A DNA stretch of 45,958 nucleotides from CAZWCX01 sp964632945. Lineage in GTDB: Bacteria; Planctomycetota; MHYJ01; WSZJ01; CAZWCX01. The notes under the pieces were generated by a model. That model ran no database searches, was not told the DNA's origin, and was given only the letters and a program-made list of their open reading frames with translations. The translations under genes were made by a program, and so were the position numbers. Positions 33,035 through 41,603 of the stretch are shown piece after piece; position 1 is the stretch's first letter, and each line of letters opens with the position of its first letter. Location: NCBI GenBank assembly GCA_964632945.1, contig CAZWCX010000052.1:1-45958 (forward strand), in the 5' to 3' direction.

Positions 33035-34207
33035 TCAACCTCCCGATCCGGCCTCCCGGCCGACCGCCTGAGACTTTCCGGCCGCGCGACCCGAGGTTCG
33101 CGCGAGCAACCGATCGGCCCGCTGGGCGAGGTCCGTGTCCCCGAATTCCTGCGCAGCGAGGTAAACCTGCTTGAGGGCCGCCCGATCGTCCATGCCCAGA
33201 TCCATCGCCTTGTCGAACCACGCCAAGGCTTCGGATTTCCCCGCTTCGCCCGTACGCAGGCACACCCGTCCGAGGTTCAGGGGCCCGCGATAATCCCGGG
33301 GCGCAATTTCCAGGACCCGCTCCAGAATCGACTTCGCCTCGTCCGGACGCGTGCGTTCGCCCAGCAGGAGTCCCAGCCCGTTCAAGGTGTCCAGGTGGTC
33401 TTCCTGAAGGCGCAGCGCGGTGCGAAACTCCTCCTCCGCCTCCGCGAAGCGGCCCATCGCGAAGTGAATCATCCCCGACTGATACCGCAGACGCACGTTG
33501 GTCGGTTCCAGGCGCATGGCCCGCTCGATTACGGTGCGGGCTTCGGAATGGCGCGCGCACTCCCGGTAATACACCGCCAGCTTCTCCAACGTCAATACAT
33601 TCGCGGGGTCGAGTTCGAGCTGGGCGTGCAGGGACGCTTCGAGCTTCGCGATCTCGCGGGCGTGATAGTAGATGGTGGTCAGCAGGTCCGCGCTCTCCCA
33701 CGTCGCCGGGAAGCGCCTGCGCGCCTCCTCGGCCACGGCCACCGCCTCCGCCGTGCGGCCGGACGCCATGTGGATCCGTGCCAGGGCGGCGTGGGCATCG
33801 AGGGAGGCCCGACCGGAGGCGACCAGCTGGAGGAACAGCATTTCCGCGCGCTCGAAGTGCCGCAACTCGAAGGCCGAGCGCGCCAGATCCGCGCAGACGA
33901 CATCGTCCCCCGGGGCGAGCGCGTGTGCGCGCTCCAAATGGATCACCGCTTCGGCCAACCGCCCGTCATTGGCCAGCCGCGCACCCGTGTAGTGATGGTA
34001 GCGGAGGAGAAACGCGTCGTATTCGCGGTCGTCCTGGTGGTGGGCCACGTAGTCTTCAATCAGGCGAACGACCTCGGGCAGGTCGAGCGGGGGGGAGTCG
34101 CCGCCCTCCGGCCGCGGTCCCTCCCGTCGAATCGGCACCCCGCGCCCGGCGGGGAGACCCAACGTCCGGGCCGCCGCCTCGGTCAGCGCCAGAAAACGGA
34201 ACTCCAT
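33035..34207 (-). CDS. Tetratricopeptide-repeat protein
   Basis: The 390-residue protein is built mostly of TPR units from about residue 80 to 370 (for example AEAVIHLERAHALAPGD, AEAEEEFRTALRLQEDHLDTLNGLGLLL, AKSILERVLEIAPRDY). It has no signal peptide or membrane helix and is probably a cytoplasmic scaffold. ATG 34207 is preceded by a strong promoter at 34262-34290. Together with the downstream zinc-ribbon gene it forms a two-gene unit divergent from the pilus operon. The partner is unknown. Confidence 0.85.
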   Translation of the reverse strand: MEFRFLALTEAAARTLGLPAGRGVPIRREGPRPEGGDSPPLDLPEVVRLIEDYVAHHQDDREYDAFLLRYHHYTGARLANDGRLAEAVIHLERAHALAPGDDVVCADLARSAFELRHFERAEMLFLQLVASGRASLDAHAALARIHMASGRTAEAVAVAEEARRRFPATWESADLLTTIYYHAREIAKLEASLHAQLELDPANVLTLEKLAVYYRECARHSEARTVIERAMRLEPTNVRLRYQSGMIHFAMGRFAEAEEEFRTALRLQEDHLDTLNGLGLLLGERTRPDEAKSILERVLEIAPRDYRGPLNLGRVCLRTGEAGKSEALAWFDKAMDLGMDDRAALKQVYLAAQEFGDTDLAQRADRLLARTSGRAAGKSQAVGREAGSGG

Positions 34208-34261
34208 GGCCGCACCACCCGACCGAAAAACTCCCCGATTCCCAAGCTCTGGAAGGGTTGC

Positions 34262-34290
34262 ACTTTAGCAGGGGTGGGGCCGGCTGTCAA
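34262..34290 (-). promoter_or_regulatory. Sigma70-type promoter of the TPR/zinc-ribbon unit
   Basis: On the minus strand a perfect TTGACA (34285-34290) is 17 nt from TAAAGT (34262-34267). The predicted start is near 34255, about 48 nt before the ATG at 34207. Confidence 0.75.
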
Positions 34291-34362
34291 CCGGTGCCGG
34301 GGTGCGACGAATCACACGATTGGAACCTATGCCTGCCTATCGGCTTAAGTCACGAATTTCAC

Positions 34363-34391
34363 TTGACACCCTTCATCTCCGCACCTAGAAT
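34363..34391 (+). promoter_or_regulatory. Sigma70-type promoter of the pilus assembly operon
   Basis: A perfect TTGACA (34363-34368) and TAGAAT (34386-34391) are 17 nt apart, with a start near 34398. A 7-bp inverted repeat, GGCTTAA (34342-34348) and TTAAGCC (34398-34404), brackets the whole promoter and could be an operator. It lies back to back with the TPR promoter, 72 nt apart. Confidence 0.8.
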
Positions 34392-34427
34392 GACGATTTA
34401 AGCCTTGGAATCCGACCCGTCGCGACC

Positions 34428-34507
34428 GACCCGGTGCGCGCGGACGTGGATTGCGGCCGGGGAAACCTCCCGGCTTGAAGGCCGAAAGTGCAGGGGAGGA
34501 CCGGGTC
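34428..34507 (+). ncRNA. Structured 5' leader of the pilus operon (candidate cis-regulatory RNA)
   Basis: GACCCGGT (34428-34435) is the exact reverse complement of ACCGGGTC (34500-34507) and could close a roughly 80-nt domain. Inside, CCTCCC can pair with GGGAGG (in GGGGAGG just before the closing arm), enclosing a small GGC/GCC-type hairpin, with unpaired purine-rich segments (GGGGAAA, CGAAAG). The domain ends 20 nt before the GTG of the first gene and just before its AGGGAG ribosome site. I could not match it to a known riboswitch consensus; in particular the c-di-GMP-I (GEMM) core is absent. Confidence 0.4.
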
Positions 34508-34527
34508 ATGGCAGGGAGTTCGTCCAA

Positions 34528-35271
34528 GTGAAGGCCATCCTGCTGGGTGCCGGCTTCGCGACGAGGCTCTATCCTCTCACCAAGGACCGGCCCAAGCCGC
34601 TCCTGCCCATGGCGGGCAAGCCGCTGATCGAGCACACGATGGCTCGGCTCGCCGGCATCAAGGAGTTGGACCACATCTACGTTGTCTCCAATCATCGATT
34701 TGCCGGACGGTACCGGAACTGGTTGGACACGTACCGAGGCCCCAAGAAGATCGAACTGCTCGACGACGGCACCATGAGTCCGGAAGACCGGCTCGGCGCC
34801 GTGGGAGACCTGCAATTTGCGATCGAGCGCGCACGAATCGCGGACGACCTCATGGTCGTCGCCGGGGACAACCTGCTCCAGTTCGACATCCGCGACCTGG
34901 TGACTTTTTTCAAGAACAAGGGCGCCACCATCGGCCTGAAGGAAATGGGCAGCCCCGAAGAGGTCCGGCGCTTCAGCGTGGTGCAGTTGGACGCCGATGG
35001 GAAGATCATCGAGTTCGAAGAGAAGCCGACCAATCCGAAGGGGACCCTGATCTCGATCGGGGTCTACCTGTTTCCGCGCGCGCTCCTGGGGCGGGTGAAG
35101 GAGTACCTGGACGCGGGGCACAACCCGGATGCGCCGGGATACTACGTCGAATGGTTGTGCCGCCGCGAGAATCTCTACGGGTATGTGATGCAGGGACCTT
35201 GGTTCGACATCGCCGACATCGACAGCTACGAACAGGCAAACCAATTGCTTGAGCAGGGGGCCAATGGCTAG
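34528..35271 (+). CDS. Sugar-phosphate nucleotidyltransferase
   Basis: The 247-residue protein has the RmlA/GalU/GlmU N-terminal fold: AILLGAGFATRLYPLTKDRPKPLLPMAGKPLIEH (the GxGTRLxPLTxxxPKPL signature with G-F-A-T-R-L), VVAGDN (metal aspartate), FEEKP and a final YVEWLC region. It transfers a nucleotide to a sugar-1-phosphate; the exact sugar cannot be read. The start is GTG 34528, since AGGGAG lies 9 nt upstream and the conserved domain begins at once. It overlaps pilM by 8 nt, so the two are translationally coupled, which suggests a role tied to the pilus, perhaps in glycosylation. Confidence 0.85.
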   Translation: MKAILLGAGFATRLYPLTKDRPKPLLPMAGKPLIEHTMARLAGIKELDHIYVVSNHRFAGRYRNWLDTYRGPKKIELLDDGTMSPEDRLGAVGDLQFAIERARIADDLMVVAGDNLLQFDIRDLVTFFKNKGATIGLKEMGSPEEVRRFSVVQLDADGKIIEFEEKPTNPKGTLISIGVYLFPRALLGRVKEYLDAGHNPDAPGYYVEWLCRRENLYGYVMQGPWFDIADIDSYEQANQLLEQGANG

Positions 35272-36295
35272 GCGATATCTGATCGGACTCGACATCGGTT
35301 CGAAGTTCGTCAAGGCGCTGGAACTGTGCGAATCGGGTGGCGCCAACTACGAACTGACCGGGTTCCGGCAAGTCGAGATCCCCGGGCCGGAGCGCGTCAA
35401 GGACGCCGTCCGGGAACTCTTCTCCGGCGGCGGCTTCCACACGAAGCGGGTGGTGACGGCGGTTTCGGGCCGCTCCGTCATCGTCCGGTACGTGATGATG
35501 GGGCAGATGGCCGAGGAAGAACTGCGGAACGTCATCAAGTTCGAGGCGGGAAAGTACATCCCGTTCGAAGTCGAGGAAGTGGTGCTCGACTGCCAGCGCC
35601 TCGAGGAGGCCGGCGGCGGCGAGGCCGCGGCCGGAAAGGACATGCGCGTCCTGCTCGTCGCGGTCAAGCGCAGCTACGTCGATGACCATGTCGCGATGCT
35701 GACCGAGTGCGGTCTGCAGCCGGCGATCCTGGACGTCGATTCGTTCGCGCTCGGCAACTCGTTCGAGCTGCGCGGCAAGCTGTCCGCCAATGCTCCGCCG
35801 CCCGAGCGCGTCGTGGCGCTCGTCGACATCGGCGCCTACAAGACCAACATCAACATCCTCCGGGGGAACAATTCCTACTTCACCCGCGAGGTGTACATCG
35901 CCGGCAACGACTTCACGGACGCCGTGGCGAAGAAGACGAGCGCGGAAGGGATCGAGGCGGAGAACCTGAAGCGCAACCCGGGCGGACAGGCCACCGAAGT
36001 GTTCGAGGCGGCCGCCTCGGTGCTCGACGATCTCTGCCACGAAGTCCACCTCTCCTTCGACTACTTCGAAAACCAGTTCGAAAAGGAAGTCGAGGAAGTG
36101 TATCTCTCCGGCGGCGGTTCGCTCATGGTGGGGGTGGAAGAAACCTGCCAGCGCACATTCGGCAAGCCGGTGGTGCGCTGGGATCCGCTGGACGGCCTCG
36201 GCATCAACGCCAAGGGCGTCGACGAAACCCAGTTGCACGAAAACGCGAGTCAGTTGGCCATTTCCGTGGGGTTGGCGTCGCGCCTGCAAAGCTGA
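35264..36295 (+). CDS. pilM: Type IV pilus assembly protein PilM
   Basis: The 343-residue cytoplasmic actin-like ATPase fold shows the first phosphate motif LIGLDIGSKFVKALEL, the second ALVDIGAYKTNI and the adenosine motif VYLSGGGSLM. PilM binds the cytoplasmic tail of PilN and links it to PilB/PilC. ATG 35264 overlaps the end of the nucleotidyltransferase gene and has AGGGGG just upstream. The order pilM-pilN-pilO-(PilP-like)-secretin is the classical alignment subcomplex. Confidence 0.93.
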   Translation: MARRYLIGLDIGSKFVKALELCESGGANYELTGFRQVEIPGPERVKDAVRELFSGGGFHTKRVVTAVSGRSVIVRYVMMGQMAEEELRNVIKFEAGKYIPFEVEEVVLDCQRLEEAGGGEAAAGKDMRVLLVAVKRSYVDDHVAMLTECGLQPAILDVDSFALGNSFELRGKLSANAPPPERVVALVDIGAYKTNINILRGNNSYFTREVYIAGNDFTDAVAKKTSAEGIEAENLKRNPGGQATEVFEAAASVLDDLCHEVHLSFDYFENQFEKEVEEVYLSGGGSLMVGVEETCQRTFGKPVVRWDPLDGLGINAKGVDETQLHENASQLAISVGLASRLQS

Positions 36296-36377
36296 CGAGG
36301 GCGCGGCAAGGGAAGGGCGGCCGGGGCCTTCGCGCCGGCCGGACCTCGTGGGACCGTAGTTCACGAGAGCAGATCGC

Positions 36378-37055
36378 ATGATCCGGATCAACCTGTTGCC
36401 GCCGGAACTGCGGCGACCCGAACGGACGCCGCCCGCGCGTCTCTATACGACCTATCTGGGGGTCGCGCTCACGGTCGGCGCCATCGCTTTGGGCGCCTGG
36501 ATCTTCATGCAGATCAAGGTCCTCGAAAGCGAAATCGCCAATCTCGAGGCCCAGAAGCGCGCCGCCGAAGCCGCGGTCGCGGAATACGCCAAGGTCAAAG
36601 AGGAGCGCGACCGGTACCAGGCGCGCAAGGATGCCGTCGACCAGATCAAGGCGAAGCGCAAATTCCGCTGGTCGAAACAGCTCGACACGCTCGCGGACGC
36701 CGTCGACCAGACCCCGCGCCTCTGGCTCGCCTCGATCAAGTTCGGCGACGGGTCGCCGTCCGGCGTGGACGCCCGCAAGACCGGCGGCCGCACCGTCGAA
36801 TACTATATGGAGATGCGCGACGCCCAGACCGCCACCAACGACAAGGACCTCTACTTCGAGGTCGAAAAGGTCCTGACCCAGAAGTTCATCGACACCGCGG
36901 CGTTCGGCAAGCTCGTCGACCCGTCCTCGATCAAGGTCGAGAAGCAGGAAAAGTACATCGAGGCGTGGTCCCACAAGTTCACCATCCTGCTGCTCGGACT
37001 GAGCCAGGCGGCCAAGCCCGCCGGCCCGCCCGGCACGGTGCCGGGAGGTTCCTAG
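36378..37055 (+). CDS. pilN: Type IV pilus assembly protein PilN
   Basis: The 225-residue protein begins with INLLPPELRR, the conserved N-terminal tail of PilN that docks on PilM. One membrane helix (about 24-46) follows, then a coiled coil (VLESEIANLEAQKRAAEAAVAEY) and a periplasmic alpha/beta domain. It starts 82 nt after the pilM stop. The last 15 residues are proline/glycine-rich. Confidence 0.9.
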   Translation: MIRINLLPPELRRPERTPPARLYTTYLGVALTVGAIALGAWIFMQIKVLESEIANLEAQKRAAEAAVAEYAKVKEERDRYQARKDAVDQIKAKRKFRWSKQLDTLADAVDQTPRLWLASIKFGDGSPSGVDARKTGGRTVEYYMEMRDAQTATNDKDLYFEVEKVLTQKFIDTAAFGKLVDPSSIKVEKQEKYIEAWSHKFTILLLGLSQAAKPAGPPGTVPGGS

Positions 37056-37100
37056 CCCGCGACCGACTCGACCTCCAGACCACGAGAGGCAGGCTCCTCG

Positions 37101-37757
37101 ATGCCCAAGTTGAACGAAAAGCAGCTGCTCGGAGTGACCATCGGGATCTTCGTCCTCCTCATCGGCGGCGTCGGATTCGCCGACTGGTGGATGTGGGAGA
37201 AGGACCACAAGGTCAAGGTCGAGAAGCAGAACACCCTCAAGGGGGAAATCAAGCAGCTCGAGGGCAAGAAGAGCGAGCTCGACAAGTTCAAGCTCGAACT
37301 CGAAGAGCTGAAGAAGAAAGAGGAGGAGTACGTCAAGATCCTCCCCGCCCCCAATCAGGTCACGCGCGGGCAGTTCGTCAGCATGCTGAAGGACTTCGAA
37401 ATCGAAGCCGGCGTGCAGGTGACCGACATCACCGAAGTGCAGCAGCAGCTGGGCGGCGCGGTCCCGCCCGGCGGAGCGGCCAAGCCGGGGGCGAAAGCCC
37501 CGTTCGAAACCGTGGAGTTCAAGTTCACCGTCAAGGGCGGCTTCTACGAGGTCGTCCACTTCATGCACAAGATCGAGAACCATGAGCGGCTGATGAAGAT
37601 CGTGGACGGGGACATCACGCCGGAGACTTCCACCGTGCGGGTAGCCCCGGGCCAGGAGGATGAGGCGGCGAGCAAGAAGACTCTGGTCACCCTGAACATC
37701 AAGGTCGCCACCTACGTCTACAGTCAGCCGATGGGTCCGGCGGCAGGAGGGTCGTAA
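37101..37757 (+). CDS. pilO: Type IV pilus assembly protein PilO
   Basis: The 218-residue protein has one membrane helix (about 10-30), a long coiled coil rich in lysine and glutamate (LKGEIKQLEGKKSELDKFKLELEELKKKEEEY) and a ferredoxin-like periplasmic domain. VEFKFTVKGGFYEVVHFMHKIENHERLMKI is the family hallmark. PilO pairs with PilN in the inner membrane. ATG 37101 lies 45 nt after pilN. Confidence 0.92.
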   Translation: MPKLNEKQLLGVTIGIFVLLIGGVGFADWWMWEKDHKVKVEKQNTLKGEIKQLEGKKSELDKFKLELEELKKKEEEYVKILPAPNQVTRGQFVSMLKDFEIEAGVQVTDITEVQQQLGGAVPPGGAAKPGAKAPFETVEFKFTVKGGFYEVVHFMHKIENHERLMKIVDGDITPETSTVRVAPGQEDEAASKKTLVTLNIKVATYVYSQPMGPAAGGS

Positions 37758-37761
37758 GATC

Positions 37762-39438
37762 GTGAGACGGTACATCGCGGTCATCGTCGTCCTCGCATTC
37801 CTCGCAGGCAGCGCTCCCGGGCTTCTGGCCCAGCAACCCGGCGGGGGGAGTCCGCCCGCGGAGAAGCCCCCCGGCGAGGCGGCGGCCAAGCAGTCCCACG
37901 AGGAGGAATTCTGGTACCGCGTCTGGTATCGCAAGGAGCCGATCGGCCACGCCCACTACACGCTCGATCGGATCTCGCCCGCGGGCGGCAAGCCGCGGTT
38001 CCGGATCATGATGGAATGGCAGATCACGCCGGTCAAAGGCCTGCCCTTCTCCCACAGCGGACGCTCCAGCACGATCGTGAATGACAAGTACGAACTCGTC
38101 GAGTCCGAGTGGGGAAACCACTGGCGGCGCGACACCGAGGAGCTGGAACTGCGTTTCAAGGCGAAAATCCTCGACGGAAACCTGTGGGTCGACGGCCCCA
38201 AGGGCAGCGTCATGCTCGAGAAGTGGTCCGAGACCGACTTCGGCGTCGAGGTCATGCTGGGCAAGTTCCTGGCCGCCAAGGGCCTCTCCCCCGGGAAGAC
38301 CCATCTCTTCAAGATGATCACCGGCTTGCCGAATCCGCTCCTGAACGAGCTCTCCATTCAAGTGAAGGAGAAGTCCCAGCTCAAGGCGGACCAGGGGACC
38401 TTCGAGGGTTTCACCTGCGTGATGACGATGCCGGCGACGTATACCTCGGTCCAGGCCGAGCCGATGAATTGGAACCTGTTCGTCGACCCGGAGGGACGAA
38501 TCCTCCGCTACCAAACCGGCGAACTGGAATTCATCGTCGCGGACGACACGGTCCGCGACAACCCGCCGCTGCCGTTCGCCGCACGCGGGCGCCGGGATCC
38601 GTTCCGAAATCCGATGATCGTGAAGCCAAAAGACGCCACCGCCCAGGCGACCACTCAGGCCGCCGGCGGCTCCACCGCAGCCCAGACCGTGACGCTCACC
38701 AAGGAAGAGCAGTCGCAATTCTACCAGCAGGCCGCGGACTATCTGGCGCGAATGGAACGCGACAACGGAGACGCCACGGTGCCCCGGGAAACGCGCCTGG
38801 GCTGGCTCCGCGATACGTATGAAAAGCTCGGGACCCTCGTCGGGATGGTCCGCGAGAAGGAGAAGAAGGACGTCAAGTTCCTGGACAAGATCGACAAGAT
38901 CGTCAAGCGCGCCCAGGAGCTCTACTCCGGCGTGGAACGGATCGCCTCGGACATGCAGCGATTGCGCGACGAGGCGCAGGCGGACTTCGACGAAGGCAGG
39001 TTCGCGCCGCTGAATGAGAAGCTTCAGCTGGCGACCCAGCACGTCTCCAATACCGCCATCAAGGACACGAAGTACGAGAAGGAAATCCTGCAGAACTTCT
39101 CGACGGTTCGCGATCTGCGGGACCGCGGCCGCAAGCGGGAGTCGTTCGCCGCACGCAAGCCGCAGATCGTCGGCATCATCTACCATCTCGTCCCCGAACC
39201 GATCTCGCTGCACCTCGGCCTCGAGCTGTTCGGACGCCGGATCGAGGGCGAGCATCAGGCGGACATTCTGCGCTCGCGATCTTCTGCGCTGATCAAGGTC
39301 GGCGGCGGCACGGAACCGACGATCCTGGAGGAAGGCGCCACGATCGACAACGACACCGTGGTCTTCAAGATCGAGCGCGGGGCCGTGCACTTCAACTATC
39401 AGGGAGAACAGATCCGGGTCGATCTCGGCCGCGAATAG
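37762..39438 (+). CDS. Large secreted protein with C-terminal PilP/GspC-like domain
   Basis: The 558-residue protein (GTG 37762, GGAGGG 10 nt upstream) starts with a signal peptide (about 1-24). Residues about 45-265 form an unrecognised beta-rich domain (EFWYRVWYRKEPIGHAHY, later FVDPEGRILRYQTGELEF). GRRDPFRNP (about 273) resembles the RDPF linker of PilP and GspB. A long charged helical region (about 310-450) follows. The last 95 residues (PQIVGIIYHL, EEGATIDNDTVVFKIERGAVHFNYQGEQIRV) look like the PilP/GspC homology domain that contacts the secretin N-domains. It occupies the pilP position, 4 nt after pilO. PilP proteins are usually about 170-180 residues, so this is a threefold larger fusion. 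Confidence 0.7.
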   Translation: MRRYIAVIVVLAFLAGSAPGLLAQQPGGGSPPAEKPPGEAAAKQSHEEEFWYRVWYRKEPIGHAHYTLDRISPAGGKPRFRIMMEWQITPVKGLPFSHSGRSSTIVNDKYELVESEWGNHWRRDTEELELRFKAKILDGNLWVDGPKGSVMLEKWSETDFGVEVMLGKFLAAKGLSPGKTHLFKMITGLPNPLLNELSIQVKEKSQLKADQGTFEGFTCVMTMPATYTSVQAEPMNWNLFVDPEGRILRYQTGELEFIVADDTVRDNPPLPFAARGRRDPFRNPMIVKPKDATAQATTQAAGGSTAAQTVTLTKEEQSQFYQQAADYLARMERDNGDATVPRETRLGWLRDTYEKLGTLVGMVREKEKKDVKFLDKIDKIVKRAQELYSGVERIASDMQRLRDEAQADFDEGRFAPLNEKLQLATQHVSNTAIKDTKYEKEILQNFSTVRDLRDRGRKRESFAARKPQIVGIIYHLVPEPISLHLGLELFGRRIEGEHQADILRSRSSALIKVGGGTEPTILEEGATIDNDTVVFKIERGAVHFNYQGEQIRVDLGRE

Positions 39439-39444
39439 CGCCGC

Positions 39445-39473
39445 TTGACCTGGAGCAGAATACAGAATATAGG
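39445..39473 (+). promoter_or_regulatory. Internal promoter upstream of the secretin gene
   Basis: TTGACC (39445-39450) and TATAGG (39468-39473) are 17 nt apart in the 103-nt gap between the PilP-like gene and the secretin. The predicted start near 39480 gives a 62-nt leader. It would let the secretin be made independently of the upstream operon. Confidence 0.55.
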
Positions 39474-39541
39474 TACGAAGTTCCGCAGGGGCCGGAATCG
39501 GCGGACGCGCGGGACGTCGGACCCAAGAGGAGGGTGCTGGG

Positions 39542-41536
39542 ATGATGAGACTCTTCCTGCTCGCGGCCCTGCTGTGCCTTGCCGTGTTGGCTTGGCCGGC
39601 GGAACTCACCGCGCAGCAACCCGATGCGGGGGGCACCGCGGGCGCGCCGGGGGACATCGTGGCGGAAATCGAGCGCGCCAAGGCGCTGATCACCGTCAAC
39701 TGGAAAAACGAACCCCTGGTCGAGGCGGTCAAGTTGCTCACCCGCAAGAGCGGGGTCGATATCGTCCTCGACAAGGGCATCGACGAGCGCGTGACGCGCG
39801 ACTTCCAGAATCAGCCCTGGCGGGACGTGCTGGAGGTGATTCTGCGCGACACCGAATGCGTCTCCCAGGAACTCAGCCCGAACCTGATCCGGGTGACCAA
39901 GCCGCCCCGCGTCACGATGACGTTCTCCAAGGCTCCGCTGGACAAGGCGGTCGAAGCCATCGCCAAGATCGCCGGTCTCTCCATCGTCATCTCGCCGAAC
40001 GTGAGCGGGCAGGTTTCCTTCACCCTCACCAACGTCCCCTGGCGCGACGCGCTCGAGAGCGTGGTCAAGACGGCCGGGCCGTTCGTGGTGGTCGAGGAGG
40101 CCAACAACGTCATCCGCGTCATCCAGCGCTCGGATCTCCAGACCCAGCTGGAAATCCGGCACTTCAAGTTCAAGTACCTCATCCCGCCGGACTACTACCG
40201 GCCCAAGATCGACACCGCGTACCACATCGGCAAGCCGGACGAAATCAAGGACCCGGTTGCCGCCTTCGGCGCCCTCAACGTCCTGCGCAGCGTCCTGTCC
40301 AAGGACCTGCAGGGCAAGCCGCTGGGCAGCCTGGACTACGACAAGGAATCCCAGACCGTCATCGTCAAGGACACCAAGCCGGTGCTCGGAGAGATCGAAC
40401 GCCTGATCCGGATCCTCGACGTGCCGCCGGACCAGGTCCTGATCGAGATCCGCTTCATCAGCACCCGGAACACCGAACTCGCCCAGATGGGCATCAGCTA
40501 CGCGCGCGGCGACAACCAGGGGCTCTCTCTCTCGACCATCCCCGCGCCGCCGGAGGACCTGCACACGCCGGAACCGGGCACATCGACCACCCTGCCCGGC
40601 ATCGCGGGCGGACGCTGGGTCGATGACCCCACGGCGCTGACTTCCCGCGGCAAGGTGACCGACCTGCCGTTCGGACTCGGTTCGGTCCGCAACGCCGGAC
40701 AGCAGTGGTTCCTCACCGCGTACGACATCACCGCCACGCTGCGGCTCTTCCAGCAGGACACGCAGTCGACCGTGCTCCAGTCGCCCCAGATCGTCCTCCT
40801 GGACAACCAGGAAGCCACCATCTTCGTCGGCGAAACCATCCGCTTCGCGGAAATCTCGAGTCAGTCGGACTCCACCGGAAACGTGACCGTCACGGTCAAG
40901 GAAGCCGGCAACTCGCCGGTGAAGATCGGCTTCCAGCTGCTGGTCCGGCCTCACATCATCCGCGAGATCAATTCGGTGATGATGCAGGTGATCCCGCAGA
41001 ACGAGGTGCTTTCCGGCTCCGGCGCGCGCCCGAACGTGGCCGTCGACGGCTTCGAGCGCTTCCAGGTCGGCACCGGCATCGGCGGCGTCGGCACCGCGTT
41101 CATCGATCTCCCACGCGTGCAGACGTCCACCGTGATCACCCGGATGATGCTGGAAAGCGGCCAGACCGGCATCCTCGGCGGCCTCGTGCAGGACCGCGAC
41201 ACGCGTAGCGTGCAGAAGATCCCCTTCCTGGGCGACATCCCGTTCCTGGGCTGGCTGTTCAAGGATCGCTCCGAAACCGTCATCCGCGAAAATCTGATCA
41301 TCTTCATCACGCCGCGGATCATCAAGGGAACCAAGGAGACGGCGGACAAGATCCAGGCACAGGTCAACCAGCGGACGGACGCGAATGTCGCCGCCTGGGA
41401 AGAGGTCAAGACCGGGGAACCGCGCAAGACGCTCGAACAGCAGCTCGAGGAACGGCGCCGCGCCCAGGAGGCGGAGTTCGACAAGATCCGCCGCGGCGAC
41501 GTCCCCGAGGAACCGGCGGCGGAACCCGCCAAGTAA
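39542..41536 (+). CDS. pilQ: Secretin of type IV pilus / type II secretion type (PilQ/GspD)
   Basis: The 664-residue outer-membrane pore protein has a signal peptide (about 1-24), an N-terminal STN-like domain followed by repeated N-domains (ITVNWKNEPLVEAVKLLTRKSGVDIVLD; VTMTFSKAPLDKAVEAIAKIAGLSIVISP), and the secretin core. The core shows VLQSPQIVLLDNQEATIFVGETI and the C-terminal signature ILGGLVQDRDTRSVQKIPFLGDIPFLGWLF, then ENLIIFITPRII. A charged tail of about 60 residues ends the protein. Its place after pilMNO and the PilP-like gene favours PilQ over GspD, but lone sequence cannot fully exclude type II secretion. ATG 39542 begins the signal peptide. Confidence 0.9.
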   Translation: MMRLFLLAALLCLAVLAWPAELTAQQPDAGGTAGAPGDIVAEIERAKALITVNWKNEPLVEAVKLLTRKSGVDIVLDKGIDERVTRDFQNQPWRDVLEVILRDTECVSQELSPNLIRVTKPPRVTMTFSKAPLDKAVEAIAKIAGLSIVISPNVSGQVSFTLTNVPWRDALESVVKTAGPFVVVEEANNVIRVIQRSDLQTQLEIRHFKFKYLIPPDYYRPKIDTAYHIGKPDEIKDPVAAFGALNVLRSVLSKDLQGKPLGSLDYDKESQTVIVKDTKPVLGEIERLIRILDVPPDQVLIEIRFISTRNTELAQMGISYARGDNQGLSLSTIPAPPEDLHTPEPGTSTTLPGIAGGRWVDDPTALTSRGKVTDLPFGLGSVRNAGQQWFLTAYDITATLRLFQQDTQSTVLQSPQIVLLDNQEATIFVGETIRFAEISSQSDSTGNVTVTVKEAGNSPVKIGFQLLVRPHIIREINSVMMQVIPQNEVLSGSGARPNVAVDGFERFQVGTGIGGVGTAFIDLPRVQTSTVITRMMLESGQTGILGGLVQDRDTRSVQKIPFLGDIPFLGWLFKDRSETVIRENLIIFITPRIIKGTKETADKIQAQVNQRTDANVAAWEEVKTGEPRKTLEQQLEERRRAQEAEFDKIRRGDVPEEPAAEPAK

Positions 41537-41567
41537 TCCCTCGACGGAGGAAGACGATATCCGGGTG

Positions 41568-41603
41568 CGCCCCGGGCTCGCGTAGATCCGCGGGCCCGGG
41601 GCG
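41568..41603 (+). terminator. Hairpin after the secretin gene
   Basis: CGCCCCGGGC (41568-41577) pairs perfectly with GCCCGGGGCG (41594-41603). The 16-nt loop contains CGCG repeats that can extend the fold. It starts 31 nt after the secretin stop and probably ends the pilus operon, though no T tract follows. Confidence 0.55.

Noticed and set aside
34428..34507. A c-di-GMP-I (GEMM) or other known riboswitch in the pilus leader
   Set aside because: The pairing pattern is suggestive, but the conserved GEMM core sequences are absent and I could not match another class; reported only as an unclassified structured leader.
39542..41536. GspD of a dedicated type II secretion system
   Set aside because: Gene order with pilM, pilN, pilO and a PilP-like protein favours PilQ; no GspC, GspK or GspL/M homologues are seen here. 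The distinction is not absolute.
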